Numbered from the stretch's first letter, positions 9,202 to 17,897 are shown. The stretch is DNA of 64,000 nt from JABDQZ01 sp963801985 (GCA_963801985.1 CAWDGV010000011.1:124001-188000); one strand, 5' to 3'. Notes: generated by a model not told the origin, from the sequence alone. Numbers and translations are program-made.

Positions 9202-9783
9202 ATGACCGAATACGCGCTCATTCTGATAAGCACAATCCTGGTCAATAACTTTGTGCTGGTGAAGTTTCTGGGACTGTGCCCGTTTATGGGCGTTTCACGT
9301 AAACTTGAAACAGCCACCGGTATGGGTCTGGCGACGACCTTTGTCCTGACCTTATCGTCTATCTGTTCTTTCCTGGTTAACGAATACCTGCTGATCCCTC
9401 TTGGACTGGAATATCTACGCACAATTGCATTTATCCTGGTTATTGCCGTCGTTGTGCAATTCACCGAAATGGTCATGCACAAAACCAGCCCGCTGCTTTA
9501 CCAGCTACTGGGCATTTTTCTGCCACTGATAACCACAAACTGCGCGGTGCTTGGTGTCGCGTTACTGAATACCCAGGAGTCTCATGGCTTTGTTGAATCG
9601 GCTCTCTACGGATTTGGTGCAGCAGTCGGTTTTTCACTGGTGCTGGTTTTATTTGCTGCCATTCGGGAAAGGGTGGCAGTGGCTGATGTACCTTTGCCTT
9701 TCCAGGGAAATGCCATTGCCCTGATTACTGCGGGCATTATGTCGATGGCATTCATGGGTTTTGCCGGACTGGTCGGACAGTAA
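9202..9783 (+). CDS. rnfA: Rnf electron transport complex subunit A
   Basis: Integral membrane subunit of the ion-translocating ferredoxin:NAD oxidoreductase. The protein has 193 residues and six predicted membrane helices. Family landmarks are the N-terminal NNFVLVKFLGLCPFMGVS, with a conserved Cys thought to help bind the intramembrane Fe-S cluster, and LPLITTNCAVLGVALL. It is homologous to RnfE further down the operon. It opens a six-gene rnfABCDGE operon; the preceding 330 bases hold the metG-end duplication and an inverted repeat. Confidence 0.97.
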   Translation: MTEYALILISTILVNNFVLVKFLGLCPFMGVSRKLETATGMGLATTFVLTLSSICSFLVNEYLLIPLGLEYLRTIAFILVIAVVVQFTEMVMHKTSPLLYQLLGIFLPLITTNCAVLGVALLNTQESHGFVESALYGFGAAVGFSLVLVLFAAIRERVAVADVPLPFQGNAIALITAGIMSMAFMGFAGLVGQ

Positions 9784-9796
9784 TAGTTAAGTCGCA

Positions 9797-10360
9797 ATGT
9801 TTACAGCAATCATCACAATCAGCGTGTTAGCTATCATCTTCGGCCTGCTATTGGGTTACTCGGCAATCCACTTTCATGTTGAAGGCGATCCGATTATTGA
9901 CCAGATCGATGCCTTGTTACCCCAGACGCAATGCGGTCAGTGTGGCTACCCCGGTTGCAGACCCTATGCTGAAGCCATTGCCGAAGGCGTGGAAGCAAAC
10001 AAATGCCCTCCAGGCGGTGAAACCACCATGGTTGCCCTGTCTGAACTGCTTGGCCGTGACCCGGTTTCACTGGAAGATGCCGAAGCGGCGGAAAAGCCCA
10101 AATCAGTGGCCTTTATCGTCGAAGAAGAATGTATTGGTTGCACCCTCTGTATCCAGGCCTGTCCGGTGGATGCCATTCTCGGAGCCGCCAAAGCCATGCA
10201 CACGGTAATTGCAGATGAATGCACTGGTTGTGAACTCTGCATCCCGCCCTGCCCGGTGGAATGTATCCATATGCACCCCATCGAACAAACACTCGGCAAC
10301 TGGAAATGGCCTTTCCCTGAGCAGCCTGACAGTTCACCCTCAAGCGCAGGTGTAAGCTGA
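9797..10360 (+). CDS. rnfB: Rnf electron transport complex subunit B (ferredoxin-like)
   Basis: Electron-entry subunit. An N-terminal membrane anchor (residues about 1-25) is followed by a CGQCGYPGC Fe-S motif near residue 40 and two bacterial ferredoxin motifs, CIGCTLCIQACP and CTGCELCIPPCP, for two [4Fe-4S] clusters. Length 187 fits gammaproteobacterial RnfB. Its TGA overlaps the rnfC ATG by one base, so the two are coupled. Confidence 0.97.
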   Translation: MFTAIITISVLAIIFGLLLGYSAIHFHVEGDPIIDQIDALLPQTQCGQCGYPGCRPYAEAIAEGVEANKCPPGGETTMVALSELLGRDPVSLEDAEAAEKPKSVAFIVEEECIGCTLCIQACPVDAILGAAKAMHTVIADECTGCELCIPPCPVECIHMHPIEQTLGNWKWPFPEQPDSSPSSAGVS

Positions 10361-12021
10361 TGAAGATGCAGTTGAAGCAAAACCAGCAACGCAAACTGTG
10401 GCAGTTTCACGGTGGCCTGCACTTGCCTGACAACAAGTCCATTTCCATGCAGCAGCCACTGGCAATATTGCCTCTGCAAAAACATTTGATCATCCCACTG
10501 CAACAACATATTGGTGAAGCACCCGAGATAGTAGTCAAAGTGGGGGACAAAGTGGCAAAAGGGCAGATGCTGGCCAAGCCGAGTGATTATGTCAGTGCAC
10601 CTGTACATGCATCATCTTCAGGCACAGTGACTGCAATCGATGAACAGGAAATTCCACATCCTTCCGGGCTGAAAGCGCTTTGCATCACGCTCGAAACAGA
10701 TGGCAATGACCATTGGTCAGATGAGCTTCCACCAGCCATGGAGCCTTTCCAGGAATATCCTGTAGCACAGTTAAAAGAACGTATTCGCTGGGCCGGTATT
10801 GTCGGTCTTGGTGGCGCAACTTTTCCCACCGGGGTAAAGCTCAATCCCGGCCCTGATAAAAAAATCAAAACCCTGGTGGTCAATGGCGCTGAATGTGAAC
10901 CTTATATCACCTGTGATGACAGCCTCATGCAAAATCATGCGGCAGATATTATCCATGGTATTGATATTGTCATGCACATTTTGTCTGCCGACAACTGCCT
11001 GATTGGTATTGAAGACAACAAGCCGGATGCCATTGAAACAATGCGCCAGACGATCATTGATCATGGCCAGCAAAATATTGAAGTTGTTGCCATCCCTACC
11101 CTGTACCCCAGTGGTGGTGAAAAGCAGTTGATACAAATACTCACCGGCAGGCAAGTTCCCAGCCATGGACTACCTTCTGACATTGGCATCGTCTGTCATA
11201 ACGTTGCCACGCTCAGTGCCATTAGTGATGCCGTTGCGCATGGCCGTCCATTGATATCGCGCATTGTCACTGTCACCGGGTCAGGTGTTCAGCAACCACG
11301 TAACGTACTGGTTGCCAATGGCACCCCCATCAGTGCCTTGATTGAGTTTGCCGGTGGTTATACAGATCACGTAGACAAGCTGATTCTTGGCGGTCCAATG
11401 ATGGGCTTTACCCTGCCGACTGACCAGATTCCGGCAACCAAGGGAACCAACTGCATCCTGGTTACAACGACCAGTGAAATAAAGGCCAGCACACCGGCAA
11501 TGGCCTGCATTCGCTGCGGTAAATGCGCAGAAGTCTGTCCAGCCAACCTGTTGCCCCAGCAACTGTACTGGTTTGCCCGTTCCAAAGACCTGGACAAGGT
11601 GCAGGACTACGATTTGTTTGATTGCATTGAATGCGGCTGTTGCGCGCATGTCTGCCCTTCACATATTCCCCTGGTACAGTATTACCGGTTCGCCAAAACC
11701 GAAGTCTGGGCAAAAGAAGAAGAAAAAAGAAGATCAGACATTGCCCGTCGCCGACACGAGTTCAGAGATGCCCGTCTGGCCCGTATTGAGGCAGAGAAAA
11801 AAGCCCGCCTGCGCAAGAAAAAAGAAGCCCTTGAATCAAAGAACAGTGGCACAAAAGATCCAAAAAAAGCAGCCATTGAGGCCGCCATGAAACGCGCGGC
11901 AGAAAAAAAACGTCAGATGCAGGAAAGCGGTACAGCTCCAGCCAATACAGAAAACCTGTCCCAGGCGCAAAAACAGCAGATAGAGGCCGCCAATAAACGC
12001 CGGGAAGAATCATCATCATGA
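10360..12021 (+). CDS. rnfC: Rnf electron transport complex subunit C (NADH/FMN-binding)
   Basis: Peripheral subunit with NADH and FMN sites. The N-terminal region is followed by the flavin/NADH domain (GLGGATFPTGVKL, NGAECEPYITCDD). Two ferredoxin motifs follow, CIRCGKCAEVCP near residue 382 and CIECGCCAHVCP near 423. The last 110 residues are a Lys/Glu/Arg-rich, probably helical tail; gammaproteobacterial RnfC tails vary widely in length and this one is short to medium. The ATG at 10360 overlaps rnfB; an ATG two codons later is also possible. The stop overlaps rnfD by four bases (ATGA). Confidence 0.97.
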   Translation: MKMQLKQNQQRKLWQFHGGLHLPDNKSISMQQPLAILPLQKHLIIPLQQHIGEAPEIVVKVGDKVAKGQMLAKPSDYVSAPVHASSSGTVTAIDEQEIPHPSGLKALCITLETDGNDHWSDELPPAMEPFQEYPVAQLKERIRWAGIVGLGGATFPTGVKLNPGPDKKIKTLVVNGAECEPYITCDDSLMQNHAADIIHGIDIVMHILSADNCLIGIEDNKPDAIETMRQTIIDHGQQNIEVVAIPTLYPSGGEKQLIQILTGRQVPSHGLPSDIGIVCHNVATLSAISDAVAHGRPLISRIVTVTGSGVQQPRNVLVANGTPISALIEFAGGYTDHVDKLILGGPMMGFTLPTDQIPATKGTNCILVTTTSEIKASTPAMACIRCGKCAEVCPANLLPQQLYWFARSKDLDKVQDYDLFDCIECGCCAHVCPSHIPLVQYYRFAKTEVWAKEEEKRRSDIARRRHEFRDARLARIEAEKKARLRKKKEALESKNSGTKDPKKAAIEAAMKRAAEKKRQMQESGTAPANTENLSQAQKQQIEAANKRREESSS

Positions 12022-13064
12022 AATTGATTACCGAATCATCGCCACATACTTTCCGACCCAACAGTGTGCAGCGCATTATGCTGGAAGTATTGCTGGCACT
12101 GGTGCCCGGCATCATTGCCATGGTCTGGTATTTTGGCTGGGGTACCTTAATCAATATTGTTATTGCCATAGCCGCAGCCCTGATCAGCGAAGCCCTGGTA
12201 ATGAAACTGCGCGGCCGACCGGTGTTACCGGTCCTCAGTGATTTATCTGCTGTAGTTACAGCTGTATTACTGGCATTGGCAATCCCTCCTTTACTGCCCT
12301 GGTGGATGACCGTACTGGGAACCGCATTTGCCATTATCATGGTCAAGCAACTATACGGTGGGCTCGGTTACAACCCGTTCAACCCGGCCATGGCCGCCTA
12401 CGTGTTATTACTGGTTTCCTACCCATCGCAAATGACCAGTTGGCTCCCTCCTGCCATACTGAATACCAACCCACTCGATTTTGCACAGACGCTTGGCGTG
12501 ATATTCACCGGAGCCCTGCCCGCCGGCCTGTCCTGGGATGCCATCAGCAGTGCTACACCGCTGGACGAAATGTTCACCCGGCTTGATCTGAACCAGATGA
12601 TCAGTGAAATCAGGCAGTCTACCCTGTGGGGTGATTTTGGCGGAAAAGGCTGGGAATGGGTCAACAACTGGTATCTGCTGGGTGGTCTTTTCCTGCTGTT
12701 TCGCAAAGTCATCACCTGGCATATACCGGTTTCCATGTTACTGACATTGCTCACATTCAGCGCCCTGGGTTACGTAATTGATCCTGCAACTCATCCATTT
12801 CCGGCTTTTCATATCTTTACTGGTGGTGTCATGCTGGGTGCATTTTTCATTGCAACCGATCCGGTATCAGCCTGCACTACCAAGAAAGGACAGCTGATTT
12901 ATGGTGCCATGATAGGCGCCCTGATTTTTATCATCCGCAACTGGGGCGGTTACCCGGATGCCGTGGCTTTTGCAGTGCTGTTACTCAACATGGCTGCACC
13001 GACGATTGATTACTACACCAAGCCACCTGTATTTGGCAAGGTGGAGGAGACACATCATGATTAA
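12018..13064 (+). CDS. rnfD: Rnf electron transport complex subunit D
   Basis: Membrane subunit with covalently bound FMN, homologous to NqrB. The flavinylation site is seen as SSATPLD with Thr180. Also visible are GGLGYNPFNPAMAAY, a conserved loop, and the C-terminal FIATDPVSACTTKKGQ. About nine membrane helices are expected in 348 residues. The gene overlaps rnfC at its start and rnfG at its end. Confidence 0.97.
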   Translation: MKLITESSPHTFRPNSVQRIMLEVLLALVPGIIAMVWYFGWGTLINIVIAIAAALISEALVMKLRGRPVLPVLSDLSAVVTAVLLALAIPPLLPWWMTVLGTAFAIIMVKQLYGGLGYNPFNPAMAAYVLLLVSYPSQMTSWLPPAILNTNPLDFAQTLGVIFTGALPAGLSWDAISSATPLDEMFTRLDLNQMISEIRQSTLWGDFGGKGWEWVNNWYLLGGLFLLFRKVITWHIPVSMLLTLLTFSALGYVIDPATHPFPAFHIFTGGVMLGAFFIATDPVSACTTKKGQLIYGAMIGALIFIIRNWGGYPDAVAFAVLLLNMAAPTIDYYTKPPVFGKVEETHHD

Positions 13065-13719
13065 CCGTCACCCGGTCATCATTGCTGCCTTGTTACTGGG
13101 TATGTTTGCCGTGATTGGCACAAGCCTGGTTTCTTTCACCTACCAAAATACCGCCGAGCAGATTGCTGAAAATGAACGCCAGGCGCTACTGGACAAGCTT
13201 TACAAGCTGATTCCCGCCGATTCAATTAACAACGACATTGTCAATGACACGGTAACAGTTTCAGACCCGCTTAGACTGGGTGCCGAAAATTCTCTCGTCT
13301 ATCTGGGGCGCAATGACGGTAACCCGGTTGCTGCCGTTTTTGTCACCATCGCACCTGAAGGTTACAGCGGCGTCATAATACTGCTGGTTGCCGTGAATAT
13401 TGATGGCACACTGGGCGGGGTGCGTATCGTATCGCACAAGGAAACACCGGGATTGGGCGACAAGATCGAAGAACAGAAAAGCAACTGGATTCTGCAGTTT
13501 GCCGGCAAGTCACTGACCAACCCGCAACTCTCATCCTGGAAAGTTAAGAGAGATGGCGGTTATTTTGACCAGTTTACCGGTGCCACCATTACCCCAAGGA
13601 CGGTTGTTAAAGCCGTAAAAAATACCCTGCTGTATTACCAGGAACACGGCGAGGAGTTATTTAAAAATCAGCCCGAACCACTGCCACAGAAAGCTGTATC
13701 AATGGAGAGTTCAACATGA
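13057..13719 (+). CDS. rnfG: Rnf electron transport complex subunit G (FMN-binding)
   Basis: Single-span protein carrying a covalent FMN on its periplasmic FMN_bind domain. The flavinylation motif is FTGATIT with Thr177 as the attachment residue. GYSGVIILLVAVN and SHKETPGLGDKI are typical of the family. The ORF runs further upstream, but the ATG at 13057 has a GGAGGAG ribosome site and gives the usual 220 residues with an N-terminal membrane anchor (HPVIIAALLLGMFAVIG). Confidence 0.97.
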   Translation: MINRHPVIIAALLLGMFAVIGTSLVSFTYQNTAEQIAENERQALLDKLYKLIPADSINNDIVNDTVTVSDPLRLGAENSLVYLGRNDGNPVAAVFVTIAPEGYSGVIILLVAVNIDGTLGGVRIVSHKETPGLGDKIEEQKSNWILQFAGKSLTNPQLSSWKVKRDGGYFDQFTGATITPRTVVKAVKNTLLYYQEHGEELFKNQPEPLPQKAVSMESST

Positions 13720-14402
13720 CAGACTCTTATGGAAAAATCATAAACAACGGACTTTGGCATAATAACCAGGCCCTGGTTGCCCTGCTTGGGCTGTGTCCTT
13801 TACTGGCAGTCACCAACACTGCCGTTAATGGCCTGGGACTGGGTTTGGCAACGGTTGCTGTTTTAACCGCCTCCAATGTCACTGTTTCTCTGATCCGTAA
13901 TTTTGTTCGCCCGGAAATCCGCCTGCCGGTTTTTGTCATGATCATTGCTTCATTCGTCACCGCAGTCGAATTATCCATGCATGCCTGGTTTCCGGAGCTC
14001 TATCGTATCCTGGGTATCTTTATTCCCTTGATTGTGACCAACTGCACCATTATCGGCAGGGCCGAAGCCTATGCCTCCAAGCATTCCGTAGTGCCGGCAT
14101 TGGCTGATGGGTTAAGCATGGGTATCGGATTCATGCTGGTACTGGTAACCCTGGGAGCCATGCGCGAACTGATTGGCCTGGGTACCATTTTTGCAGATTT
14201 ACACCTGATGTTTGGTGAATCAGCTAAAAACCTTTACCTCTCAATCGGCGAAGATTACCAGGGTATGTTGCTGGCAATATTACCACCGGGCGCCTTTATT
14301 GGACTGGGGCTGCTGATCGCGATAAAAAATATCATTGACCAGAGAGCCTCCAAGGCAGCCAGTGAAAAAACACCGGCCACGGAGATGGTTGCACAGAACT
14401 GA
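13716..14402 (+). CDS. rnfE: Rnf electron transport complex subunit E
   Basis: Integral membrane subunit paralogous to RnfA, with about six helices. The motif NQALVALLGLCPLLAVTNTAVNG gives the counterpart of RnfA's cluster-binding Cys, and IPLIVTNCTIIGRAEAYAS the second. The ATG overlaps the rnfG stop by four bases. It is the last rnf gene; only 12 bases separate its stop from that of the convergent histidine kinase gene, with no terminator in between. Confidence 0.97.
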   Translation: MTDSYGKIINNGLWHNNQALVALLGLCPLLAVTNTAVNGLGLGLATVAVLTASNVTVSLIRNFVRPEIRLPVFVMIIASFVTAVELSMHAWFPELYRILGIFIPLIVTNCTIIGRAEAYASKHSVVPALADGLSMGIGFMLVLVTLGAMRELIGLGTIFADLHLMFGESAKNLYLSIGEDYQGMLLAILPPGAFIGLGLLIAIKNIIDQRASKAASEKTPATEMVAQN

Positions 14403-14414
14403 CCACTTTGCAGT

Positions 14415-16088
14415 CTAGCCGTATTGCATGATCAATTGATCAACCGATTCCGGGGTTATCGGTTTGATGAGAAACTCATCAACACCTGCCTTCAGACAAA
14501 TCTGTCTGGCTTCCTCCGAAGCGTTTGCGGTTAATGCAAAAACCGGCAGATTGCGCACTTTCAACGCCCCCTTGCGCAAATTACGGGTAAATTCAACGCC
14601 ATCCATTTGCGCCATGTGTAAATCAATAAAAGCCATGTCATAACACCCCGATCGGGCTTCCAGCAAGGCAGAAATACCATCGTCAACCAGCATCACCTGA
14701 TGATTTTTATCTTTCAGCAAAAATGACATTAACTGCGCACTGACCGGGTCATCTTCAGCAACCAGCACATTCTTGATGTTTTGTTCGACGTCTTCTGTCG
14801 GCACGACGTTTTGATCTGCTTCATCCTCATAAATGCTGTTATCAACGGCCTGTAAGGGTAGAGAAACTGAAAATATCGAGCCTTGACCCGGCTTGCTGGA
14901 AACCTCAATTTCCCCTCCCATCAGTTCAACCAGTTTTTTAGAAATCGCTGTTCCCAGACCCGTACCACCAAAACGCCGCGTACTGGAGTCATCAGCCTGT
15001 TCGAATGGGTCAAAAATGGATGCCAGTTTTTCTTTCGGTATACCAATGCCCGTATCACTGACTTCAATCAGCAACGCTGACAAGCCGGACGGTTGTGAAA
15101 GTTCCTGCTGCAATACAGCAATACGAACCCGTCCTTTATCGGTAAACTTGATTGCATTGCCAACCAGGTTCATTAATACCTGGGAAACACGTAATGGATC
15201 TCCCAGAATTTTTTCCGGAACATCCGGATGTATATCACAAATGAGCTGCAGAGCTTTATCCTCTGCCATGACTGTCAGATTCTGACAGACTTCGTTTACC
15301 GTGGCGTGGATTTCGAAAGGCTTTAAATCCAGCTCCAGCCTGTCTGCATCTATCCTGGAAAAATCCAGAATATTGCCTATCAGCTGCTGCAATTTTTCTG
15401 CTGATAGCCTGATAGCGTTGAGCTGTGTCTGCTGTCGTTCGGATAATTCACCTGCATCCATGATTTTCGCCATACCGATAACTCCGGATAAGGGTGTGCG
15501 TAATTCATGGGTCATGGTCGCCAGAAAGCGCCCCCGCGCATGGTTTGCTGACTCAGCCTCTTTTCTGGCCAGATGCAGTTTTTTCAATAACGAGTACTGG
15601 TAGAGGGGAAGAATCAACAGAATAAACAGGAAAAAGCAGGCTTCAAAGGCATAATATTCCCATCCGCCCAGTACCGTCATCACCAGGGCATAGGCAAGCA
15701 GGCTGATTACAGTCGCTACAAGCAAATGCGTTTTTCCATAACGGGTACCGTAGGAAACAAAAATCCAGATATAAAAAAGGAAAATCGGGCTGACAGCATT
15801 CTGTGTCAGAAAAATGGAAAAACTGGTAGCAGCAACATCGATGATCAGTGCAAAATATTGCCTTTCCAACCAGACTGGCCGGCTTAATACACTGATAAAC
15901 AAAGCAATAAAAAGCACTAAAAAGAAGGAAAACAGTATGTAATACTGTTCCATTCTGATCTGGTAGTACTCGGTTGCAGCTCCCAGACCAATATAGATAA
16001 ACAGAAAAAGCCATATCATCAGCCGTACAATTGCAGACTGAAACTCAGGGTTTGAACGTTGATCGGAAAAAAGAGAAAAAGCAGTCAT
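14415..16088 (-). CDS. Hybrid sensor histidine kinase with C-terminal receiver (RpfC/BarA-like)
   Basis: Membrane-bound two-component sensor of 557 residues. About five hydrophobic segments fill residues 22-165, with almost no periplasmic domain. HisKA follows with the H-box MTHELRTPLSG (His194), then HATPase_c with VGNAIKFTD (N box), DTGIGIPKEK (G1) and GGTGLGTAISKKL (G2). A receiver occupies about residues 440-557 with phospho-acceptor Asp489 in AFIDLHMAQMDG and Lys in LIKPIT. The short membrane sensor plus REC resembles RpfC, but no Hpt domain is seen. It has no partner regulator nearby and sits in reverse between rnfE and nth. The signal is unknown. Confidence 0.88.
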   Translation of the reverse strand: MTAFSLFSDQRSNPEFQSAIVRLMIWLFLFIYIGLGAATEYYQIRMEQYYILFSFFLVLFIALFISVLSRPVWLERQYFALIIDVAATSFSIFLTQNAVSPIFLFYIWIFVSYGTRYGKTHLLVATVISLLAYALVMTVLGGWEYYAFEACFFLFILLILPLYQYSLLKKLHLARKEAESANHARGRFLATMTHELRTPLSGVIGMAKIMDAGELSERQQTQLNAIRLSAEKLQQLIGNILDFSRIDADRLELDLKPFEIHATVNEVCQNLTVMAEDKALQLICDIHPDVPEKILGDPLRVSQVLMNLVGNAIKFTDKGRVRIAVLQQELSQPSGLSALLIEVSDTGIGIPKEKLASIFDPFEQADDSSTRRFGGTGLGTAISKKLVELMGGEIEVSSKPGQGSIFSVSLPLQAVDNSIYEDEADQNVVPTEDVEQNIKNVLVAEDDPVSAQLMSFLLKDKNHQVMLVDDGISALLEARSGCYDMAFIDLHMAQMDGVEFTRNLRKGALKVRNLPVFALTANASEEARQICLKAGVDEFLIKPITPESVDQLIMQYG

Positions 16089-16179
16089 TGTCCCATCCTT
16101 GGCACTAAACCTTAATTAAAATAAAACATCGTCATCCGTTGACGTTGCGAATTATACAACAACCCAAAAAGTATAAAAA

Positions 16180-16815
16180 ATGAACCAGGCAACCAGAAAA
16201 GAAATATTCCGGCGACTTCAGCTGGATAACCCGCACCCCACAACTGAATTAAACTACAGTTCCCCTTTCGAATTACTGATTGCCGTTATTTTGTCGGCAC
16301 AGGCAACTGACGTTGGCGTCAACAAAGCGACTGCCAGGCTTTACCCTGTCGCCAATACACCGAAAAAAATCCTGGAGCTGGGTGAGGAAGGCCTGAAAAA
16401 TTACATCAAGACCATCGGCCTATTTAACAGCAAGGCCAAAAATGTCATCAAAACCTGTCGGATACTGGTTGAACAACACGCCAGTAAGGTACCCCGGCAG
16501 CGCAAGGCACTTGAAGCTTTACCCGGCGTTGGCCGTAAAACAGCCAACGTCATTCTCAATACCGCTTTTGGCGAACCGACCATCGCGGTAGATACGCATA
16601 TTTTCAGGGTATCCAATCGCACCGGCATTGCCAGGGGCAAAGATGTTGTGGAAGTGGAAAAAAAACTGCTGCGCTATGTGCCTGCCGAGTATAAACAGGA
16701 TGCCCATCACTGGCTGATTTTACTGGGGCGCTATACCTGTATTGCCCGCAAACCACGCTGTGGCTCCTGCCTGATCGAAGACCTGTGTGACTACAAGGAC
16801 AAGAATATTCCCTGA
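16180..16815 (+). CDS. nth: Endonuclease III
   Basis: DNA glycosylase/AP lyase that removes oxidised pyrimidines. The helix-hairpin-helix LPGVGRKTAN carries the catalytic Lys120, and Asp138 lies in VDTHIF; both have the same numbering as the E. coli enzyme. The [4Fe-4S] cluster is bound by Cys187, Cys194, Cys197 and Cys203 (C-x6-C-x2-C-x5-C). Length 211 matches. In many Gammaproteobacteria nth directly ends the rnf operon; here a reversed kinase gene intervenes, so nth needs its own promoter in the 90-base gap. Confidence 0.98.
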   Translation: MNQATRKEIFRRLQLDNPHPTTELNYSSPFELLIAVILSAQATDVGVNKATARLYPVANTPKKILELGEEGLKNYIKTIGLFNSKAKNVIKTCRILVEQHASKVPRQRKALEALPGVGRKTANVILNTAFGEPTIAVDTHIFRVSNRTGIARGKDVVEVEKKLLRYVPAEYKQDAHHWLILLGRYTCIARKPRCGSCLIEDLCDYKDKNIP

Positions 16816-16859
16816 TCCGCACAAGGCAAATTATTGACATCACATGATATATTGGCGAT

Positions 16860-17285
16860 ATGTTTGGTAATGACAGAAATCAGATCAGGCAGTATTTTTT
16901 TACCGTCTGGAAAAAACGCCAGGGCGGTGAAACCCTGCATGCGCTCGAACTGATTATTGCAACTGTCATTGAAGAGCATCCGGAATATCACAAACTACTC
17001 AATGATCCCGACTTGGCACTGGATAAGGAATGGACACCGGAACAGGGGGAAACAAACCCTTTTCTACACATGGGAATGCATATCAGTATCCAGGAACAAC
17101 TTGGCGCAGACCAACCTCCAGGAATTAAAATACTCTATCAGCAATTGTTGAAAAAATTCGGCCAGGCACACGCAGTAGAACACCAAATGATCGAATGTCT
17201 TGGTTTTGTCCTATGGCAGGCCCAGGCTACCGGCAAAGAACCAGATCTAAACGAATACCTGGGTTGCCTAAAAAAATTACTGTAA
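16860..17285 (+). CDS. DUF1841 family protein
   Basis: A 141-residue soluble protein of unknown function. The start MFGNDRNQIRQYFFTVWKK and the segment PFLHMGMHISIQEQ with several His residues are typical of DUF1841. It follows nth by 44 bases on the same strand, an arrangement conserved in Pseudomonas relatives, suggesting co-transcription. The repeated His/Glu near the middle could bind metal, but that is a guess. Confidence 0.8.
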   Translation: MFGNDRNQIRQYFFTVWKKRQGGETLHALELIIATVIEEHPEYHKLLNDPDLALDKEWTPEQGETNPFLHMGMHISIQEQLGADQPPGIKILYQQLLKKFGQAHAVEHQMIECLGFVLWQAQATGKEPDLNEYLGCLKKLL

Positions 17286-17324
17286 GAATGAAACAAAATT
17301 GGGTAGTTTCGGGTCTCTGTTAGC

Positions 17325-17351
17325 GTAACCCGTAAATCTGGCTTTTACGGT
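17325..17351 (+). promoter_or_regulatory. Candidate ECF-sigma promoter for the HvfA cassette
   Basis: GTAACC (17325-17330) and CGGT (17348-17351) are separated by 17 bases, which resembles extracytoplasmic-function sigma promoters (AAC motif at -35, CGT-like -10). It is about 65 bases before the precursor start. Related bufferin operons are known to be controlled by ECF sigma factors, which makes the site plausible. No sigma gene is in the window. Confidence 0.35.
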
Positions 17352-17368
17352 ACAACAATTTTTCCTAC

Positions 17369-17387
17369 GGCAGCTTTAAAAGCTGCC
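17369..17387 (+). promoter_or_regulatory. Leader hairpin upstream of hvfA
   Basis: GGCAGCTT / AAGCTGCC with a three-base loop, ending 30 bases before the precursor ATG. If transcription starts after the candidate promoter, this would be a 5' UTR stem that could stabilise the message or act as an operator. Confidence 0.4.
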
Positions 17388-17417
17388 TTGACAATAAAAT
17401 TTGCTCAGGAGGCTAAT

Positions 17418-17801
17418 ATGTCAAACTCAACTATAAAAAAACCACTGGTCGCTGCAATTGGTGCCGCTGTTGTCGGTTCACTTGCTGCCACTGGTAGTGT
17501 CGCTGCTGACAACCCGTTTGGTCTGAAAGAACTGAACAGTGGTTACATGCAGACGGCCATGGAAGGTAAATGTGGCGAAGGCAAATGCGGTAACATGAAA
17601 AAAGAAGAAGCCAAAACCATGGAAGGCAAATGCGGTGAAGGTAAATGTGGCGGCATGAAAAAAGAAGAAGCCAAAACTATGGAAGGTAAATGTGGCGAAG
17701 GCAAATGCGGCAACATGAAAAAAGAAGAAGCCAAAACTATGGAAGGTAAATGTGGCGGCTCAAAAGCGCCAATGGAAGGTAAATGTGGTGGCTCTAAATA
17801 A
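17418..17801 (+). CDS. hvfA: HvfA/bufferin-type copper-binding RiPP precursor with eight EGKCG motifs
   Basis: Precursor of a post-translationally modified, Cys-rich peptide thought to sequester copper outside the cytoplasm. The start at 17418 has a strong AGGAGG site; an upstream frame start at 17388 lacks one. The 127-residue product has a Sec signal peptide (hydrophobic AAIGAAVVGSLAATG, likely cut after SVAA). Three 20-residue tandem repeats built on EGKCGEGKCG follow, then two shorter EGKCGGSK units. All eight Cys are in EGKCG, the motif that DUF692/MNIO enzymes convert in HvfA-type peptides; there is no other Cys. Genes for the maturase, its partner and a DoxX-like protein follow. The modification itself is inferred from the family. 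Confidence 0.9.
   Translation: MSNSTIKKPLVAAIGAAVVGSLAATGSVAADNPFGLKELNSGYMQTAMEGKCGEGKCGNMKKEEAKTMEGKCGEGKCGGMKKEEAKTMEGKCGEGKCGNMKKEEAKTMEGKCGGSKAPMEGKCGGSK
17559..17738 (+). repeat. Three tandem 60-bp repeats inside hvfA
   Basis: Units begin at 17559, 17619 and 17679 in exact 60-base register, each coding two EGKCG motifs plus a MKKEEAKT spacer; a partial fourth begins at 17739. Synonymous differences (GGT/GGC, TGT/TGC) show the repeats are maintained at protein level. Such arrays can expand or contract by slippage, changing the number of metal sites. Confidence 0.95.
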
Positions 17802-17819
17802 ACCATAAAGAAAGTTAAC

Positions 17820-17858
17820 AGGCCGGGCTGCTGTTTTGGATTGCAGCGAGCCCGACCT
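17820..17858 (+). promoter_or_regulatory. Stable hairpin between hvfA and hvfB
   Basis: An arm AGGCCGGGCTGCTG pairs with GCAGCGAGCCCGACCT with one mismatch and one bulged base, giving a long GC-rich stem. No T-run follows, so it is not a normal terminator. In the gap between a precursor and its modifying enzyme it may protect the precursor message or lower read-through, so that precursor is made in excess. Confidence 0.55.
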
Positions 17859-17897
17859 GATACCCAACCGCTACTTTCTGCCAGGAATTTTCCCTCA

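Noticed and set aside
9964..10608. 214-residue minus-strand frame over rnfB and rnfC
   Set aside because: Shadow of two well-supported genes with ferredoxin motifs; no family resemblance.
17559..17738. CRISPR-like regular repeats
   Set aside because: The 60-bp units are contiguous, in frame and protein-coding, with no spacers.
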